64,000 nt of DNA, from assembly GCF_905220995.1 (NCBI RefSeq), contig NZ_CAJNBJ010000016.1, forward strand, positions 62,001 through 126,000. The letters are read 5' to 3'. The position numbers were made by a program, and so were the translations under genes. This document shows, piece after piece, positions 63,230 through 64,000 of this stretch (position 1 is its first letter; every line of letters begins with the position of its first letter). Source of the DNA: Nitrospira defluvii (GTDB lineage: Bacteria > Nitrospirota > Nitrospiria > Nitrospirales > Nitrospiraceae). The notes below the pieces were generated by a model. It saw only the letters and a list, made by a program, of their open reading frames with translations, ran no database searches and had not been told where the DNA came from.

Positions 63230-64000
63230 CTACGGAACCGGCACAACCGGGGCAAGAGGAACCTCTGCTGCCGTTTTCCCCTGGCTTTGGCTCTCCAGCG
63301 ACAGACGCTTCAACACACTTTTCGCGCGCTCTTCCAAACGCTCGGCCTCGCCGGATCGCTGCCTCCGCCTCAGAAGCGAGGCATAATTCTTTAAGGTCTT
63401 CACATAGGCATCGCGATCATACCCCACCGATTGCTCGTAGATCCCCAGTGCCTGCTTATACAGGTCTTCCGATTGGTCGAGCTTGTTCTGTGACTGGTAG
63501 AGGGAGGCGAGATTTTTCAGCTCGCCGGCCACTTGAGGATTATCGGCCCCCTGCTGTTTCTCGCGGATCGCGATGGCCTGCTGAAACAACGGCTCGGCCT
63601 GGGAGTAGAGTCCTTGCAGCTCATACAGCTGCCCCAAGCGGCTCATGGCCTCCGCCGTATCCACATGCTCATTCCCGATCGATTTCCGGAAAATGCTCAC
63701 GGCCCGCTGATACAGCACCTCGGCCTGGGGGTATTGGTTTTGCGCCCGATAGGTGTCAGCCAGATTCTCAAGATTCCTGGCCACAATAGGATGATTCGGC
63801 CCGAATGCCTTTTCATGAATGGTCAGCGTGCGCTGGTACAAGGGCATCGCCCGGGCATGTTGTCCCTGGGCCTGATACAGTTTGGCCAGGTTATCTCTTG
63901 TGATGGCCGTTAGACTGTGCTCCGGCCCCAGCTGCTTTTCGAGAATCTCCAGCGCCCGCTGCAACACCGGCTCCGCATCGGAGAATCGATGCTGGTCCTG
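63230..64000 (-). CDS. Kinesin-light-chain-type TPR protein (partial)
   Basis: The frame is open to the window edge, so the N-terminus is missing. At least five TPR units of about 42 residues with the kinesin-light-chain pattern: AEPVLQRALEILEKQLGPEHS, AMPLYQRTLTIHEKAFGPNHP, AEVLYQRAVSIFRKSIGNEHV, AEPLFQQAIAIREKQQGADNP, SEDLYKQALGIYEQSVGYDRD. The C-terminus is a charged helix and a short low-complexity tail ending PVVPVP. Protein-protein scaffold role; export unknown without the N-terminus. Confidence 0.88.
   Translation of the reverse strand, partial: QDQHRFSDAEPVLQRALEILEKQLGPEHSLTAITRDNLAKLYQAQGQHARAMPLYQRTLTIHEKAFGPNHPIVARNLENLADTYRAQNQYPQAEVLYQRAVSIFRKSIGNEHVDTAEAMSRLGQLYELQGLYSQAEPLFQQAIAIREKQQGADNPQVAGELKNLASLYQSQNKLDQSEDLYKQALGIYEQSVGYDRDAYVKTLKNYASLLRRRQRSGEAERLEERAKSVLKRLSLESQSQGKTAAEVPLAPVVPVP

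Noticed and set aside
1..64000. CRISPR arrays, tRNA, rRNA, transposases
   Set aside because: Looked for regularly spaced repeats, tRNA T-arm patterns and transposase motifs; none found by eye.

Overview
The window looks like chromosomal DNA of a Nitrospira-type bacterium (phylum Nitrospirota): high GC, a SmbP-like periplasmic His-rich protein of the kind first described in nitrifiers, a pentaheme membrane-anchored cytochrome c, a TtuA-type tRNA thiolase with a ubiquitin-like partner, AmgK/MurU muramic-acid recycling, GH57 and GalT alpha-glucan enzymes, Ppk1, and many small proteins with strong AGGAGG ribosome sites. The assignment rests on gene content and style only. No rRNA, tRNA, nitrite oxidoreductase or CRISPR array is present.

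Layout. 1-2.2 kb: Tat-exported plant-type tyrosinase plus a small secreted partner. 2.2-8.7 kb: an accessory island bracketed by two direct copies of a small lipoprotein gene. It holds a DUF433/PIN-like pair, a frameshifted membrane-protein remnant, a MntA/HepT pair, a hypothetical gene, and two minus-strand gene cassettes (an EVE/PUA-like protein and a SEC-C protein with a PD-(D/E)XK-like core). The cassettes are separated and flanked by three attC-like recombination sites, with no integrase in the window. 8.7-18.5 kb: arylamine N-acetyltransferase, UvrA, YqgE, a nitrilase-family amidase, SmbP, and an HDAC-like/pentaheme cytochrome/rhodanese operon. 18.5-24.4 kb: oligopeptidase F and a minus-strand series of small proteins with a receiver-only regulator and an SPFH protein. 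24.6-35 kb: GltD/GltB, polyprenyl diphosphate synthase, DUF1015, and a sigma-54 response regulator. 35-38.1 kb: MurU/AmgK and an aldo/keto reductase. 38-44.4 kb: a frameshifted zinc-ribbon gene, VanZ-like, GH57, GalT, a tiny membrane protein, and TtuB/TtuA-like genes.

44.4-48.2 kb holds the most unusual locus: a DUF2235 (Tle1-like) alpha/beta hydrolase co-transcribed behind a protein with a Cry delta-endotoxin-like N-terminal helical domain and a jacalin-like C-terminal part, followed by a secreted BACON/FnIII protein. 48.6-53 kb: a complete sugar ABC importer interrupted by a REP/MITE-like element that has a second, eroded copy at 34.9 kb. 53-64 kb: DnaJ-like chaperone, MarC, Spy-like and PepSY periplasmic proteins, IlvD, a secreted ConA-fold protein, Ppk1, two small DksA-like zinc-finger proteins, a lipoprotein and a truncated TPR protein.

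How the genes fit together: most of the window is housekeeping (ammonia assimilation, branched-chain amino acids, isoprenoids, DNA repair, wall recycling, polyphosphate, alpha-glucan and sugar handling). The 2.2-8.7 kb island and the 44.4-47 kb toxin-like operon are the accessory regions most likely to hold undescribed biology.
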